The notes beneath the pieces are model-generated. The model did not search any database and was not told the origin of the DNA. It saw nothing but the letters and a program-made list of their open reading frames with translations. The position numbers were made by a program, and so were the translations under genes. This document shows, in pieces, positions 26,232 through 33,415 of a stretch of 64,000 bases of DNA. The DNA is taken from assembly GCA_024235735.1 (NCBI GenBank), contig JACKLU010000003.1:1-64000 (forward strand), in the 5' to 3' direction. This DNA comes from Burkholderiales bacterium (GTDB lineage Bacteria; Pseudomonadota; Gammaproteobacteria; Burkholderiales; Nitrosomonadaceae). Position 1 is the stretch's first letter; every line of letters begins with the position of its first letter.

Positions 26232-26424
26232 TGTGCTACACAAATAACCCTCCGGATACCGATAGGCAAGACTTCATGGCTATCATGGCAGGTACTGCAA
26301 CACAAGAAACAATACACTCTCAACTTCACCTGACTGAAGTTTATGAGTTAAACAAAACGCGGTATATACCCCGATATGCGCGCAGCCATTCTCCACATAT
26401 CATTTTTTAGAGGTGTTCTCATCG

Positions 26425-27807
26425 TTATTTTGCAATCGTAATACCCGGCGGACTAAAAAGCGGCGCATCGGTCACCGTCATGCGGAACAGAATGTTCAAT
26501 AATTGGAATGCATTCAGATTCCAGTGCGCCAGAGGACCTTCGGCATTGACGGCATAATACTTGCCGTGTGAACGAATGGATAGGCCGTTGTTTTTCAGCG
26601 GCGTTTCCGATACCACAAGATCCAATGTCATGACGGGATTCTCATCGCGAATAATGGGCGGCGTGCGCGGATCTTTCTCGACATGATATTCAGCCTCTTC
26701 TCCCAGAGAATGGCCAAGAAAATTCAAAATCGAGTGAAAGCTTCTGAGCCGAAAAGATCCCCGAATAGGCCATTCGCCGCCGACGGAATCAGGGCGAATG
26801 TCAAAAGCCACGTCATGTTCAATCCATGGACTGGTGAGATCAAACAACTCCGCTCTTTCCTCGCAGCACACAATATCTGGATCGTAATTGGTGATCAGCA
26901 CTGGCCCCAGTATTTGTTTGCTCAGCGTGTAGGTATTGTCTTCCGGATGGTAATGAACGGTAAATTCCTTCTCCAGCGCTTGGAATCCTTCTGCTGTAAC
27001 TGATCCGGCAGGGATCGTCCAGCTGCGCTCAAACGTCAGCGGCTCGGCGTAAAGCTTGCGCTGATCCTGGATGGCTGAAAGATGCAGCACGACCCGGCGG
27101 AACATTTCGTACTCGGTCTGGCTGGACGGATTGTTGCGATAAGCGACTTGTCTGCGGTGCCGCTCGCTGCGCTGGCGTACACGGCGTTCCTGTTCCTCGG
27201 TCAATTGAATCGCGCGCCCGGAAAAATCATGCCGCTCCTGGGCGCGCTGCGGGTCAACGTGACTTTCCTGCCGACTACCGTGGTGGTGCTTGCCGCGTCT
27301 GAAGCGGAAATGACGTTCCGAATCATTCCGGGCTTTATCTGATCTGTTTTGTGCGTGGCCATCCTGTAAATGCACTTCCTGCGCCAGCATGCGCAGCAAC
27401 AAATCGACATCGAAATGCTGACGCAGCAACAACGTGAGCTTGCTTTGATGAAATGGCGTGAGCAGCCGCTTGGTGAATTCCTCGCCCTCAATCGGCACAA
27501 TGGTGAAAGTCGGATTATCGGCTATGCTTCCGCCAAATAATGGCATCAGCAAACCGCCTGACTCACCCGTGAGGGCTGGCGTGCCGCCTGCATTGACACG
27601 AAAATCAAAAGTAGCCGCGATATTGGGAACCCGCGTAAAGTGAATCGACTGGTGATGCTGGGCGCGCGCAATATTGATCAGCAACTGTTCCGATTCAGCC
27701 TTGCTGACCGCCTCGTCATAAGCGATCACCGCGCGATTAAGCGTAATCGGTGACAAACAACCGGCAAGCGTAAAAACACAGGCAACACAAAGCAGAATGC
27801 GCAGCAT
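26425..27807 (-). CDS. Hypothetical lipoprotein (460 aa)
   Basis: The lipoprotein signal MLRILLCVACVFTLAGC gives a lipidated Cys at about 17. The N-terminal half reads NRAVIAYDEAVSKAESEQLL, then INIARAQHHQSIHFTRVPNI, a pattern seen in a widespread uncharacterised proteobacterial lipoprotein family. Residues about 145-225 form a low-complexity His/Arg/Gln/Ser-rich insert. The C-terminal half returns to globular sequence (FHSILNFLGHSLGEEAEYHV). ATG 27807 has AGGAAG upstream and is preferred to 27825. Function unknown. Confidence 0.68.
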   Translation of the reverse strand: MLRILLCVACVFTLAGCLSPITLNRAVIAYDEAVSKAESEQLLINIARAQHHQSIHFTRVPNIAATFDFRVNAGGTPALTGESGGLLMPLFGGSIADNPTFTIVPIEGEEFTKRLLTPFHQSKLTLLLRQHFDVDLLLRMLAQEVHLQDGHAQNRSDKARNDSERHFRFRRGKHHHGSRQESHVDPQRAQERHDFSGRAIQLTEEQERRVRQRSERHRRQVAYRNNPSSQTEYEMFRRVVLHLSAIQDQRKLYAEPLTFERSWTIPAGSVTAEGFQALEKEFTVHYHPEDNTYTLSKQILGPVLITNYDPDIVCCEERAELFDLTSPWIEHDVAFDIRPDSVGGEWPIRGSFRLRSFHSILNFLGHSLGEEAEYHVEKDPRTPPIIRDENPVMTLDLVVSETPLKNNGLSIRSHGKYYAVNAEGPLAHWNLNAFQLLNILFRMTVTDAPLFSPPGITIAK

Positions 27808-27862
27808 GACATGGCTTCCTGACATGGATACTAAACCTTATATACGTTATTAAACCGCCCGA

Positions 27863-28004
27863 GTAACTATTCAGCGCACTTGTCATTCCGGGCAACGCGA
27901 GAAATCTTGGGTTTTGGGCGCATTAATAAACGCTCAAGATTTCTCGCTGCCGCTCGAAATGACGGAATAATCAAACGCCTTGTCAAATAAGGCTGAATAA
28001 TTAC
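27863..28004. mobile_element. MITE family B, copy 2, with perfect 8-bp target duplication
   Basis: A 142-bp element with ends GTAACTATTCAGC and GCTGAATAATTAC. It is flanked by an identical 8-mer CCGCCCGA on both sides (27855-27862 and 28005-28012). The sequence is the reverse of copy 1 at 24486. Ends beginning GTAA plus 8-bp duplications are features of IS66-family transposition, so this is likely a non-autonomous IS66-type element. Apart from this element and the attC-like site, the 27808-28283 gap holds no gene that I can see. Confidence 0.88.
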
Positions 28005-28235
28005 CCGCCCGATCAACGACCTGCCGCAGAAATTCCTAATATACAGAATAGAAAAGATGATGTGTAGCAACTGATCGGGTTTACGTGTGAGCCCGGTTGT
28101 CCTGCAAAATGAATGTGGAAGTTGCCCGGGTAGCGCCGATCAATAAAACGGAGTCGATAATAATTGAGGTTACTGGTGGTCTTGAAACCAGTTCGACATG
28201 AAATAATCTCCGTTAATAATCTCTCCGTTCCTGAT

Positions 28236-28287
28236 GCTTAACATTGCAGTTCAGCCGCACCGCTTTTTGGCGTCGGCTGGATTTTAC
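28236..28287 (-). other. attC-like site after brnA (degenerate)
   Basis: Read on the minus strand, GTTAAGC (fits the R' box GTTRRRY) lies at 28242-28236. It is preceded by a hairpin TCCAGCCG ... CGGCTGAA. The expected partner box next to the brnA stop is degraded (AAGTAAA). It sits exactly where the attC of a brnTA cassette would be. Confidence 0.45.
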
Positions 28288-28517
28288 TTGCTGGAAGCCA
28301 ATTGTTCGAGGCGTTCGGCCAGCCAAACCTTGATGATGGACTGGCGTGTCACACCCAACCGTCTGGCTTCCTTGTCAAGGGATTCGATCATCCAGTCTGG
28401 AAAATCGACATTTACCCTTCTTTGTTTTTGCAAAGGACGTCGTGCCTTGGCGATGTCCAAGACCGCACTCACGTCCTTGCCACTGTCAAAGTCGGAATCA
28501 AATTTCTTTGCTTTCAT
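28284..28517 (-). CDS. brnA: Antitoxin BrnA
   Basis: A 77-residue ribbon-helix-helix antitoxin. The N-terminal linker FDSDFDSGKDVSAVLDIAKA and the DNA-binding half RRVNVDFPDWMIESLDKEAR followed by LGVTRQSIIKVWLAERLEQL are diagnostic of BrnA. It is complete. The toxin gene overlaps it upstream by 20 bases, the normal brnT-brnA order, but that toxin gene is broken. BrnA may still repress its own promoter or neutralise BrnT homologues elsewhere. Confidence 0.92.
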   Translation of the reverse strand: MKAKKFDSDFDSGKDVSAVLDIAKARRPLQKQRRVNVDFPDWMIESLDKEARRLGVTRQSIIKVWLAERLEQLASSK

Positions 28518-28770
28518 ACAAAATCACCTCTTCAGGCCACGCCCGGCGAACAGAGATGATGCGAATGTTTTTGCTGCGGTATGCGATGACCGCAGTTCAG
28601 TGCTTATCTTTGATTCGGCCAATGATCATGAATCGGGGTTCATCAGTCGTTTTTGCCGGAATCTCAATCAAATACGGATCGCTCCAAAGATTCTAGGCTT
28701 GAAAAAAATCAATACCATGTTTTTCCAGGTTAATTTGGCTTTTCTGCTCATCGAACCCAAACGATAACAT
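28498..28770 (-). pseudogene. brnT: brnT toxin pseudogene with two in-frame stops
   Basis: From ATG 28770 the frame encodes a BrnT ribonuclease-toxin sequence: FDEQKSQINLEKHGIDFFQA, then TAG at codon 26 (28695-28693), then NLWSDPYLIEIPAKTTDEPR and FMIIGRIKDKH, then TGA at codon 58 (28599-28597), then AVIAYRSKNIRIISVRRAWP and EEVILYES. The TGA stands where the family has Trp (KHW-AVI). Both are single-base nonsense changes in an otherwise well-kept frame, so inactivation is recent. The 3' end overlaps intact brnA. Confidence 0.9.
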
Positions 28771-28828
28771 GGTACATAAAATATCCCATTTTGGGGATAA
28801 ATCAAGAGCTGGGTATGGATTGTGTGGC

Positions 28829-28879
28829 GTCTAACGTAAAATTAACCGACTCCGCGCTTCTGCGGAATCCGGGTTGAAT
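28829..28879 (-). other. attC site (integron cassette recombination site) 1
   Basis: On the minus strand ATTCAAC (28879-28873, R'' RYYYAAC) and GTTAGAC (28835-28829, R' GTTRRRY) bracket a stem CCGGATTCCGC / GCGGAGTCGG with an extrahelical base. It lies 12 bases after the stop of the 178-residue gene, the standard place for the attC of its cassette. Confidence 0.82.
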
Positions 28880-28890
28880 GTCGGGCCGGG

Positions 28891-29427
28891 CTAATGCACG
28901 TCGAATTTTTCTTCCAGGTCTGGCATCGGTAGATGGCGATCACGATCAAACGGGAGCCGCTCCCGGTCAGGTGAGGGTTCGCCGGAAAACTCCCTAGCCC
29001 AAAGGGTACGGTCATTTTCGTCAGCATAATATTTCAAGTAGATATTGTTATCTTCTTCGCTTCCACTACCAATCAAATCAATGTAGCAAGCCAATTTCAT
29101 ATCGCCGGATTGGAAAACCATTTTTTCCAACAAAACATCGCCCAAAAGCAGGATATAAAGTTCACGATCATTCAAGTGATCTGTATGCTCCAAGTAGACC
29201 CCCATCAATGCGAGCGCATTAATGACTTCCCATAATTTGGCATTGAGTTCGGTATCTGCCAACCCATCAGGTGGTGGCAAAGATATACCTGACTCAGCCA
29301 GTACCTGAAATGGTTGGCTCCATTTCGCTTGCTCAAAAGCATCAATGTTTTTTTGGAACTGTTCTTTGACTTCTGCGGAGCAGTTACCAGATTCATCGAA
29401 AGAAATTTCTTTGTTTCTCTTTACCAT
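28891..29427 (-). CDS. Cassette-borne hypothetical protein (178 aa)
   Basis: Not recognised. An acidic soluble protein starting at ATG 29427 (MVKRNKEISF), with AAGGAA upstream; the frame extends to 29460 without support. It has a helical middle (ELNAKLWEVINALALMGVYL) and a charged, Asp/Arg-rich C terminus (PFDRDRHLPMPDLEEKFDVH). It is bracketed by two good attC sites, so it is the sole gene of a mobile cassette. Such orphan cassette genes are often phage-defence, toxin or metabolic accessory genes; no function is assigned. Confidence 0.72.
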   Translation of the reverse strand: MVKRNKEISFDESGNCSAEVKEQFQKNIDAFEQAKWSQPFQVLAESGISLPPPDGLADTELNAKLWEVINALALMGVYLEHTDHLNDRELYILLLGDVLLEKMVFQSGDMKLACYIDLIGSGSEEDNNIYLKYYADENDRTLWAREFSGEPSPDRERLPFDRDRHLPMPDLEEKFDVH

Positions 29428-29470
29428 CGGAGTTCCTTGTTGCCGCTGAGCGTGGCGCATAGTTATCCTG

Positions 29471-29525
29471 GCTTAACGCAAAGCTCAGCGGCAGAGCGTT
29501 AGCGGAGTCCGCTGGAGCGTTGAAT
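29471..29525 (-). other. attC site 2
   Basis: Minus-strand boxes ATTCAAC (29525-29519) and GTTAAGC (29477-29471) fit RYYYAAC and GTTRRRY. They flank inner arms GCTCCAGCGG / CCGCTGAGC. It lies 5 bases after the toxin stop. Confidence 0.82.
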
Positions 29526-29529
29526 CAGG

Positions 29530-29799
29530 CTATGATTTTTGAAGTATTTTTTCATATTCTCCATGGGAGCCAATCCAAAACCATAAGATTTCAGCGTTAT
29601 CAACAATACCCACTGCTCTATAGTCGAGACTGATGCGCACCGAATAAACTGGCTTGCTGGAATGAACCCGTTTGAACTGCAAACTTGGATGATACGGATT
29701 ATTTTTAAATTGAATATAAGCAATTTTTGCCTGCTTCCTAATATCCGCAGGTAAAGCGGAATACAGCTTCCAAAACTTTTCTGTCGTATGCGAAATCAC
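29530..29799 (-). CDS. RelE/ParE-superfamily toxin
   Basis: An 89-residue toxin-like protein of the cytotoxic translational repressor (RelE-type) group. Characteristic segments are FWKLYSALPADIRKQAKIAY, PYHPSLQFKRVHSSKPVYSV, RISLDYRAVGI and the C-terminal WFWIGSHGEYEKIL. It overlaps its antitoxin gene by four bases. The frame is intact and all family segments are present, so it is likely active or recently active. Probable action is ribosome-dependent mRNA cleavage or translation inhibition, inferred from the family. Confidence 0.88.
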   Translation of the reverse strand: MISHTTEKFWKLYSALPADIRKQAKIAYIQFKNNPYHPSLQFKRVHSSKPVYSVRISLDYRAVGIVDNAEILWFWIGSHGEYEKILQKS

Positions 29800-30014
29800 A
29801 GCTCATCTAAGTTTAGAGGCTTAGTCTTGCCTGCACGATGGTCTCTTAAAGCTTCATCGGCGAGATTTGCTAAAAAATCTTCGGATTCGGCAAATAACGA
29901 ATCCCATTTTTTTTCTACCAATAATTCATCCAGCAACCATCGTGCGATTATATTCTGCTGCATATCAGGAAGTTTGGATGCCTCTTGAAATGCTTGGTTA
30001 AGTAGCTTTGTCAT
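29796..30014 (-). CDS. Antitoxin of the RelE-type pair
   Basis: A 72-residue acidic, helical protein (MTKLLNQAFQEASKLPDMQQ...). Its LPDMQQNIIARWLLDEL and FAESEDFLANLADEALRDHR segments are typical of short antitoxins paired with this RelE branch. ATG 30014 follows AGGAAA and is preferred to 30035. It is upstream of and overlaps the toxin. The 130-base leader up to the next attC presumably holds the cassette promoter. Confidence 0.85.
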   Translation of the reverse strand: MTKLLNQAFQEASKLPDMQQNIIARWLLDELLVEKKWDSLFAESEDFLANLADEALRDHRAGKTKPLNLDEL

Positions 30015-30144
30015 ATAATTTTCCTGAGAGTCCAATTGACGGTTTGCTGACGCGAAACCGTCTTACGGGCTTGTCGATCTCCATAAACGCCCTCAACCTG
30101 AAGGTCAGGACTCGGCGAGGGCTTCCGGAGCTGACCTGTTTGCT

Positions 30145-30214
30145 GCCTAACACTCAAGCTGTGGGGCGCGAGCCGCATCGCGGCGAAGCGTCCCACACGA
30201 GCGCCTTGTTAGGT
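30145..30214 (-). other. attC site 3 (best consensus)
   Basis: Minus-strand R'' ACCTAAC (30214-30208) and R' GTTAGGC (30151-30145) are perfect matches to RYYYAAC / GTTRRRY and complementary to each other. The inner arms CGTGTGGG and CCCACAGC and a GC-rich central hairpin complete the 70-base attC fold. Confidence 0.9.
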
Positions 30215-30293
30215 GCGATACTTTTCAATAAAGCCATCATAAATTACTCGTGATGGATGTCTGCTTGTTTGTAACAACACTTTGCTGACCATG

Positions 30294-30493
30294 TCAATCC
30301 TCGACTTCGACACCTAAAGCGCGGTACTGATGACCAACGCGAACGGCGTAATACTTTCCAACCATTTTGAAGTGCAATGATGGAGTCTGGGGTCTACTTT
30401 GAGCAGTTCATCGTTCTTGCACGCCAAGCACTGAACCTGATCCGGCAGTTTGTCAAAGCACTCCCAGAAAGACGGCGCGGCGTGATGTTTCAA
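30294..30493 (-). pseudogene. Frameshifted RelE-type toxin
   Basis: A TTG at 30493, overlapping the antitoxin stop, opens KHHAAPSFWECFDKLPDQVQ followed by ELLKVDPR. The frame then slips, and the continuation TPSLHFKMVGKYYAVRVGHQ plus YRALGVEVED is found one frame over, ending at TGA 30296-30294. Joined, the two pieces reproduce the same toxin family as 29530-29799. The usual WFWIGSHAEY tail is missing or degraded. The toxin is therefore inactive, while its antitoxin is intact. Confidence 0.85.
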
Positions 30494-30690
30494 ATCTCGG
30501 GACTGTCACCGTGCTTATGCGAGGCAATTGCTTTCTTCGCCAATTCGTCGAGTTTGCCACTTGCGGCATCGTCTTCGATTTGCCAATTCCAAGAATCTGA
30601 ATCGAATTCAATAAACCACTCGCGCAGCAATCTGAGTTCATTCACCGGGAGCGCTTCGATTTCTTTTTCCAGCATTTCAACTTTGCCCAT
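30490..30690 (-). CDS. Antitoxin-like protein (toxin partner broken)
   Basis: A 66-residue acidic helical protein (MGKVEMLEKEIEALPVNELR...) with the LPVNELRLLREWFIEFDSD segment common in antitoxins of this RelE group. GGAAG lies 8 bases upstream of ATG 30690. It overlaps the start of the frameshifted toxin at 30493. It now stands as an orphan and could act as an antidote to homologous toxins. Confidence 0.8.
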   Translation of the reverse strand: MGKVEMLEKEIEALPVNELRLLREWFIEFDSDSWNWQIEDDAASGKLDELAKKAIASHKHGDSPEI

Positions 30691-30781
30691 GACACATACT
30701 TCCGGGGTAACTTACACCCTATTTTACTATCATTCGGATGCAATATATCTTGCTTTTTTTCAGCACGTTGCGCCCCACTTG

Positions 30782-30853
30782 GGCTAACGAACGAGCTAAC
30801 CCGCCGGAGTGAAGCATAGCGAAACCCTGTTCGGGCTGAGTGTTTTGTTCGGC
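30782..30853 (-). other. attC-like site 4 (degenerate)
   Basis: Minus-strand GCCGAAC (30853-30847) and GTTAGCC (30788-30782) each miss the R-box consensus by one position. The inner arms CTCAGCCCG / CGGGTTAG can pair with one bulge. It lies directly after the hicB stop. Confidence 0.55.
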
Positions 30854-30856
30854 ACG

Positions 30857-31069
30857 CTATGCATAGACAAGACGGCGACCCTTCGGCTCTGGAACTGGGT
30901 CTCCAAATTCTCGCGCCGTATCAAGCCAAAGCTGCATGGCCTCTTGAGCATTCGCCAACGCCTCATTTGGAGATGCACCATGTGCCATACAACCAGGCAG
31001 TTCCGGTACATCGGCGATGAACGATTGATCTTCGTCGCTCCAATAAATAATAGTTTCGTACTTATGCAT
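30857..31069 (-). CDS. hicB: Antitoxin HicB
   Basis: A 70-residue HicB of the short type: the partial RNase-H-fold domain (YETIIYWSDEDQSFIADVPE, LPGCMAHG) and the helix SPNEALANAQEAMQLWLDTA. There is no C-terminal DNA-binding extension. It starts two bases after the hicA stop. The pair appears intact, with HicA the mRNA-cleaving toxin and HicB its inhibitor. Confidence 0.92.
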   Translation of the reverse strand: MHKYETIIYWSDEDQSFIADVPELPGCMAHGASPNEALANAQEAMQLWLDTAREFGDPVPEPKGRRLVYA

Positions 31070-31071
31070 AG

Positions 31072-31323
31072 CTATTCACCTGCTAAATGATATTTCAGTA
31101 GTATTTCGCGAATCTGACTTATTTGATATGGCTTGGTCTTGTTTCCCGCCTTCTGCATGTTTATCTTTTCCTCAATTCCCACCTTTCGATAAAGGTGATG
31201 ACTACCGCGAATTCGTTCATCGAAGCCAAGATGGATCAGCAAGCCTCGAATATCATCAAATGCGATATTCGCATCCGATGTGCCGCGAAGGATTTTTTCT
31301 ATTAGTTTATCGTGCTTTCCCAT
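31072..31323 (-). CDS. hicA: mRNA interferase toxin HicA
   Basis: An 83-residue double-stranded-RNA-binding-fold toxin with the catalytic-His segment IRGSHHLYRK and the family's LLIHLGFDE and ISQIREILLKY helices. AAGGATG upstream provides a ribosome-binding site. Toxin-first order (hicA then hicB) is the standard arrangement. It lies just downstream of a degenerate attC, so hicAB form the most promoter-proximal cassette visible. Confidence 0.92.
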   Translation of the reverse strand: MGKHDKLIEKILRGTSDANIAFDDIRGLLIHLGFDERIRGSHHLYRKVGIEEKINMQKAGNKTKPYQISQIREILLKYHLAGE

Positions 31324-31345
31324 GCCACATCCTTCTGATCTCTAG

Positions 31346-31408
31346 GCGTCGAACGTTCAAGGTGAGAGGCGCGGAGCCGCGCTTTTTGGCGGAGCGTCCT
31401 GCTCGACC
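31346..31408 (-). other. attC-like site 5 (degenerate)
   Basis: On the minus strand the outer arms GGTCGAGC and GTTCGACG are complementary and surround a GC-rich hairpin (GCGCGGCTCCGCGC). The canonical AAC of R'' is lost (GAGC). Position upstream of hicA fits the attC of a preceding, now unrecognisable cassette. Confidence 0.4.
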
Positions 31409-32260
31409 GCAGTAAGTTCAGGACCACTAAGAACCAGAATGTCATCAAGGCATCAACACTAGTGTTCCAATTGTAGGGTTGAATATCTCCAACCTTTTGT
31501 TCGTTAGCCAGAACAAAATAATCGTGCTTTTGAGTAACGTTTTAGCTTTGTCTCAAATGCATCGTTGACCAACTAATCTGCGCTGCCTACCTAGAAGGAA
31601 AGACTAATGCTTGATGCCTTCATATGCCTTTGCGCAGACAGGCAGAAATTCCTCACTTAGGTCTCAATTGGGTTTCAAGACTTTGCCTTCTTTTCACGGG
31701 ATGAATACCGAGTTCAGAAGGTGCTTCCGACTTCAAAACGCAACTCTGCTTCCTTTGGTTCCTTGATTTCCGGTGCTGGTTACCAGAAACCGAATCATGC
31801 TGAAGTTTTGTCGCCGTTGGAACGTAGCCACACCCTGCAGTTGATCGATGCGTTTCTCAGGAGCTGGACAGATTCAGCTAGTTGCTAACACGATGGTCGC
31901 TCTAGTCAATACTAGCCAAGACAAAGCTTCTCGCTATGCGGATGTTTGTGTAACGCGATAAGGATAGGATAAAGGCAACTTTTTGTGGTTGAAGACTGGA
32001 AGGCTGTTTCGATGCTGAATGCACCACCTTCATGGTCTTCCACTTGCTCCAATCATCGTGCCTATGTCGAAACTGGTTGTACAACCAGGGCAACGACTAC
32101 TTCACGTTTCATACCTGGTATCCCTCTGATCCCTTCCTCAAAGTTGTGTACTTCGCCCACACGATCTACAGTCTGCCCGTTTATGGTATCATTCAAGTGA
32201 CTCGAATTTTGTGTCCCGAACTAAATTAGGGCTCGGAAATGACGCAATAATTTACGTCAA

Positions 32261-32327
32261 ATGAAACCTAAATGAAGTGCATACTTCTCTCCTTTAATTT
32301 TATGACAATACGCCAATTAGGTTTCAT
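32261..32327. repeat. Inverted repeat ATGAAACCTAA / TTAGGTTTCAT
   Basis: Perfect 11-bp arms at 32261-32271 and 32317-32327 around an AT-rich 45-base spacer. It could be a solo mobile-element remnant or a regulatory hairpin. Confidence 0.6.
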
Positions 32328-32360
32328 CATATCAAACTTTATTAGACCCACAAACAAGCG

Positions 32361-32393
32361 GTAGGATGTGCCGACCGCAAGGGCGCATCAGTC
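32361..32393. repeat. REP-like repeat, copy 1
   Basis: GTAGGATGTGCCGACCG followed by a GGGCGCATCAG end. An inverted, slightly diverged copy occurs at 33527-33560, bracketing 1.2 kb with the decayed mazEF-like genes. Confidence 0.6.
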
Positions 32394-32724
32394 AAAAAAT
32401 AGGTTAAAAGCAAAACTCAGAAATGACAGAATGCGTCATACCTTATTCCCGAAGGTTCCTGGTTTTTACAGTCGATGCCGAACGCACACAACCGATCGCC
32501 TTCTTACGGTCGAGCATCCTACCGAAACACACGCGTGCCGATGAGAGAAATTGATAAGCAAAGAGAAGTTTTCCATCGGGTCCAACAAGAAGATCGATCC
32601 TTGAATCTTCCCTTTGAGCCTGTCGATTGACACACGCGTTGCGTCAACATACTCTATCAAGCTGGACAATGATCATACTTATCCGCATAGGATCATATTG
32701 TTCCCGATCAGTATGAGATAAAAC

Positions 32725-32946
32725 ATGACGCATCGAACCACCATCACGCTGATGATGAAATTTTTGCATTTCTTAATCAAGTTGCCGGCGATAACCGTAG
32801 CGCTTACATCAATCAGCTTTGCAGCAGGAGCGCAATAATTTTCTCAAACAGACACTCATCAAGGCAAACCGAAGAAGCTGAAAACATGATCTATCAGGAA
32901 GAATTGCAGGCATGGAAAGCACCCTGTCGATGGTCTGACCAATGAC
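32725..32946 (+). pseudogene. Decayed MazE-like antitoxin
   Basis: ATG 32725 opens MTHRTTITL; the frame then shifts. Reading across at least three small indels restores DDEIFAFLNQVAGDNRSAYI, NQLLQQERNNFLKQTLIKAN and ENMIYQEELQAWK. This is an antitoxin-type sequence directly upstream of, and overlapping, a MazF/PemK-like remnant. Confidence 0.65.
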
Positions 32947-33279
32947 TGAATTCAAACAACTGGATATTCACTGGATTCGACCTTGAACCGGCAAAGGGTG
33001 CAAACCAGGAAACTGAGACCACATGCGTGATTGTTCAAAGCGATCTTGTGAATATTCAGTCCCCACGTTGATTGTTGCCCTCTGCCGCCCAATCATAAAC
33101 CCTGGCCTTTGCCGTCAATCTGGAACCAACCCAGGAAAACGGTTTGGACAAAAATCGCCATATCAATCTCAAACAATTACGCGCTGTCGATGTTTCGAGG
33201 ATTGGCAAAAAACAAGGAGAACTGGAAGGTCAGTATATTGATGCTATTAAAGCTGCCTTTAACTATCGTGTTTGATTTA
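32943..33279 (+). pseudogene. Decayed MazF/PemK-family toxin
   Basis: ATG 32943 opens MTEFKQLDIHWI. The rest of a PemK/MazF sequence is found by switching frames: DLEPAKGA, TTCVIVQSDLVNIQSP, TLIVA, PPNHKPWP, FAVNLEPTQENGLDKNRHIN, LKQLRAVDVSRIGKKQGELE and IDAIKAALTIVFDL. Several frameshifts and an early stop make it non-functional. The 3' end abuts MITE A copy 2 at 33280. Confidence 0.85.
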
Positions 33280-33415
33280 GAGACTGCGGTTACTACGCGG
33301 CACGATAATCGCGTTAAAAATTTGCGAAAAATGCTCATTTACTCCGTGTAAACTCCGCTTTTTCGCAAATTTTTGCCTTATTCTCGCCCCGCTCATGACA
33401 CCGTGCAAAGGTCTC
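33280..33415. mobile_element. MITE family A, copy 2 (inverted)
   Basis: The reverse complement of this 136-bp segment matches 23192-23332 almost base for base (AAATTTGCGAAAAAGCGGAG, TTACACGGAGTAAATGAGCA). Its right end TGCAAAGGTCTC is intact. The left end is shortened to GAGACTGCGG. No target duplication is apparent. It sits at the 3' end of the mazF-like remnant. Confidence 0.85.

Larger units (their letters stand above)
31409..32724. other. 1.3 kb with no recognisable gene
   Basis: No frame longer than about 70 codons and no family I recognise on either strand. It contains a small hairpin TTTTGTTC/GAACAAAA (31495-31518), an 11-bp inverted repeat pair (32261-32327) and a REP-like repeat (32361-32393). 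An open frame of about 60 codons on the minus strand around 32470-32650 has no recognisable motif. If an integron integrase once preceded the cassettes it should have lain here, but I see no trace of one. Confidence 0.6.

Noticed and set aside
28234..28767. 177-codon plus-strand frame
   Set aside because: Antisense to brnA and the broken brnT; the minus-strand reading matches a known toxin-antitoxin pair.
31902..32669. Short frames of 60-70 codons on both strands as genes or transposase pieces
   Set aside because: No motif, start context or recognisable family; recorded only as sequence without a gene.
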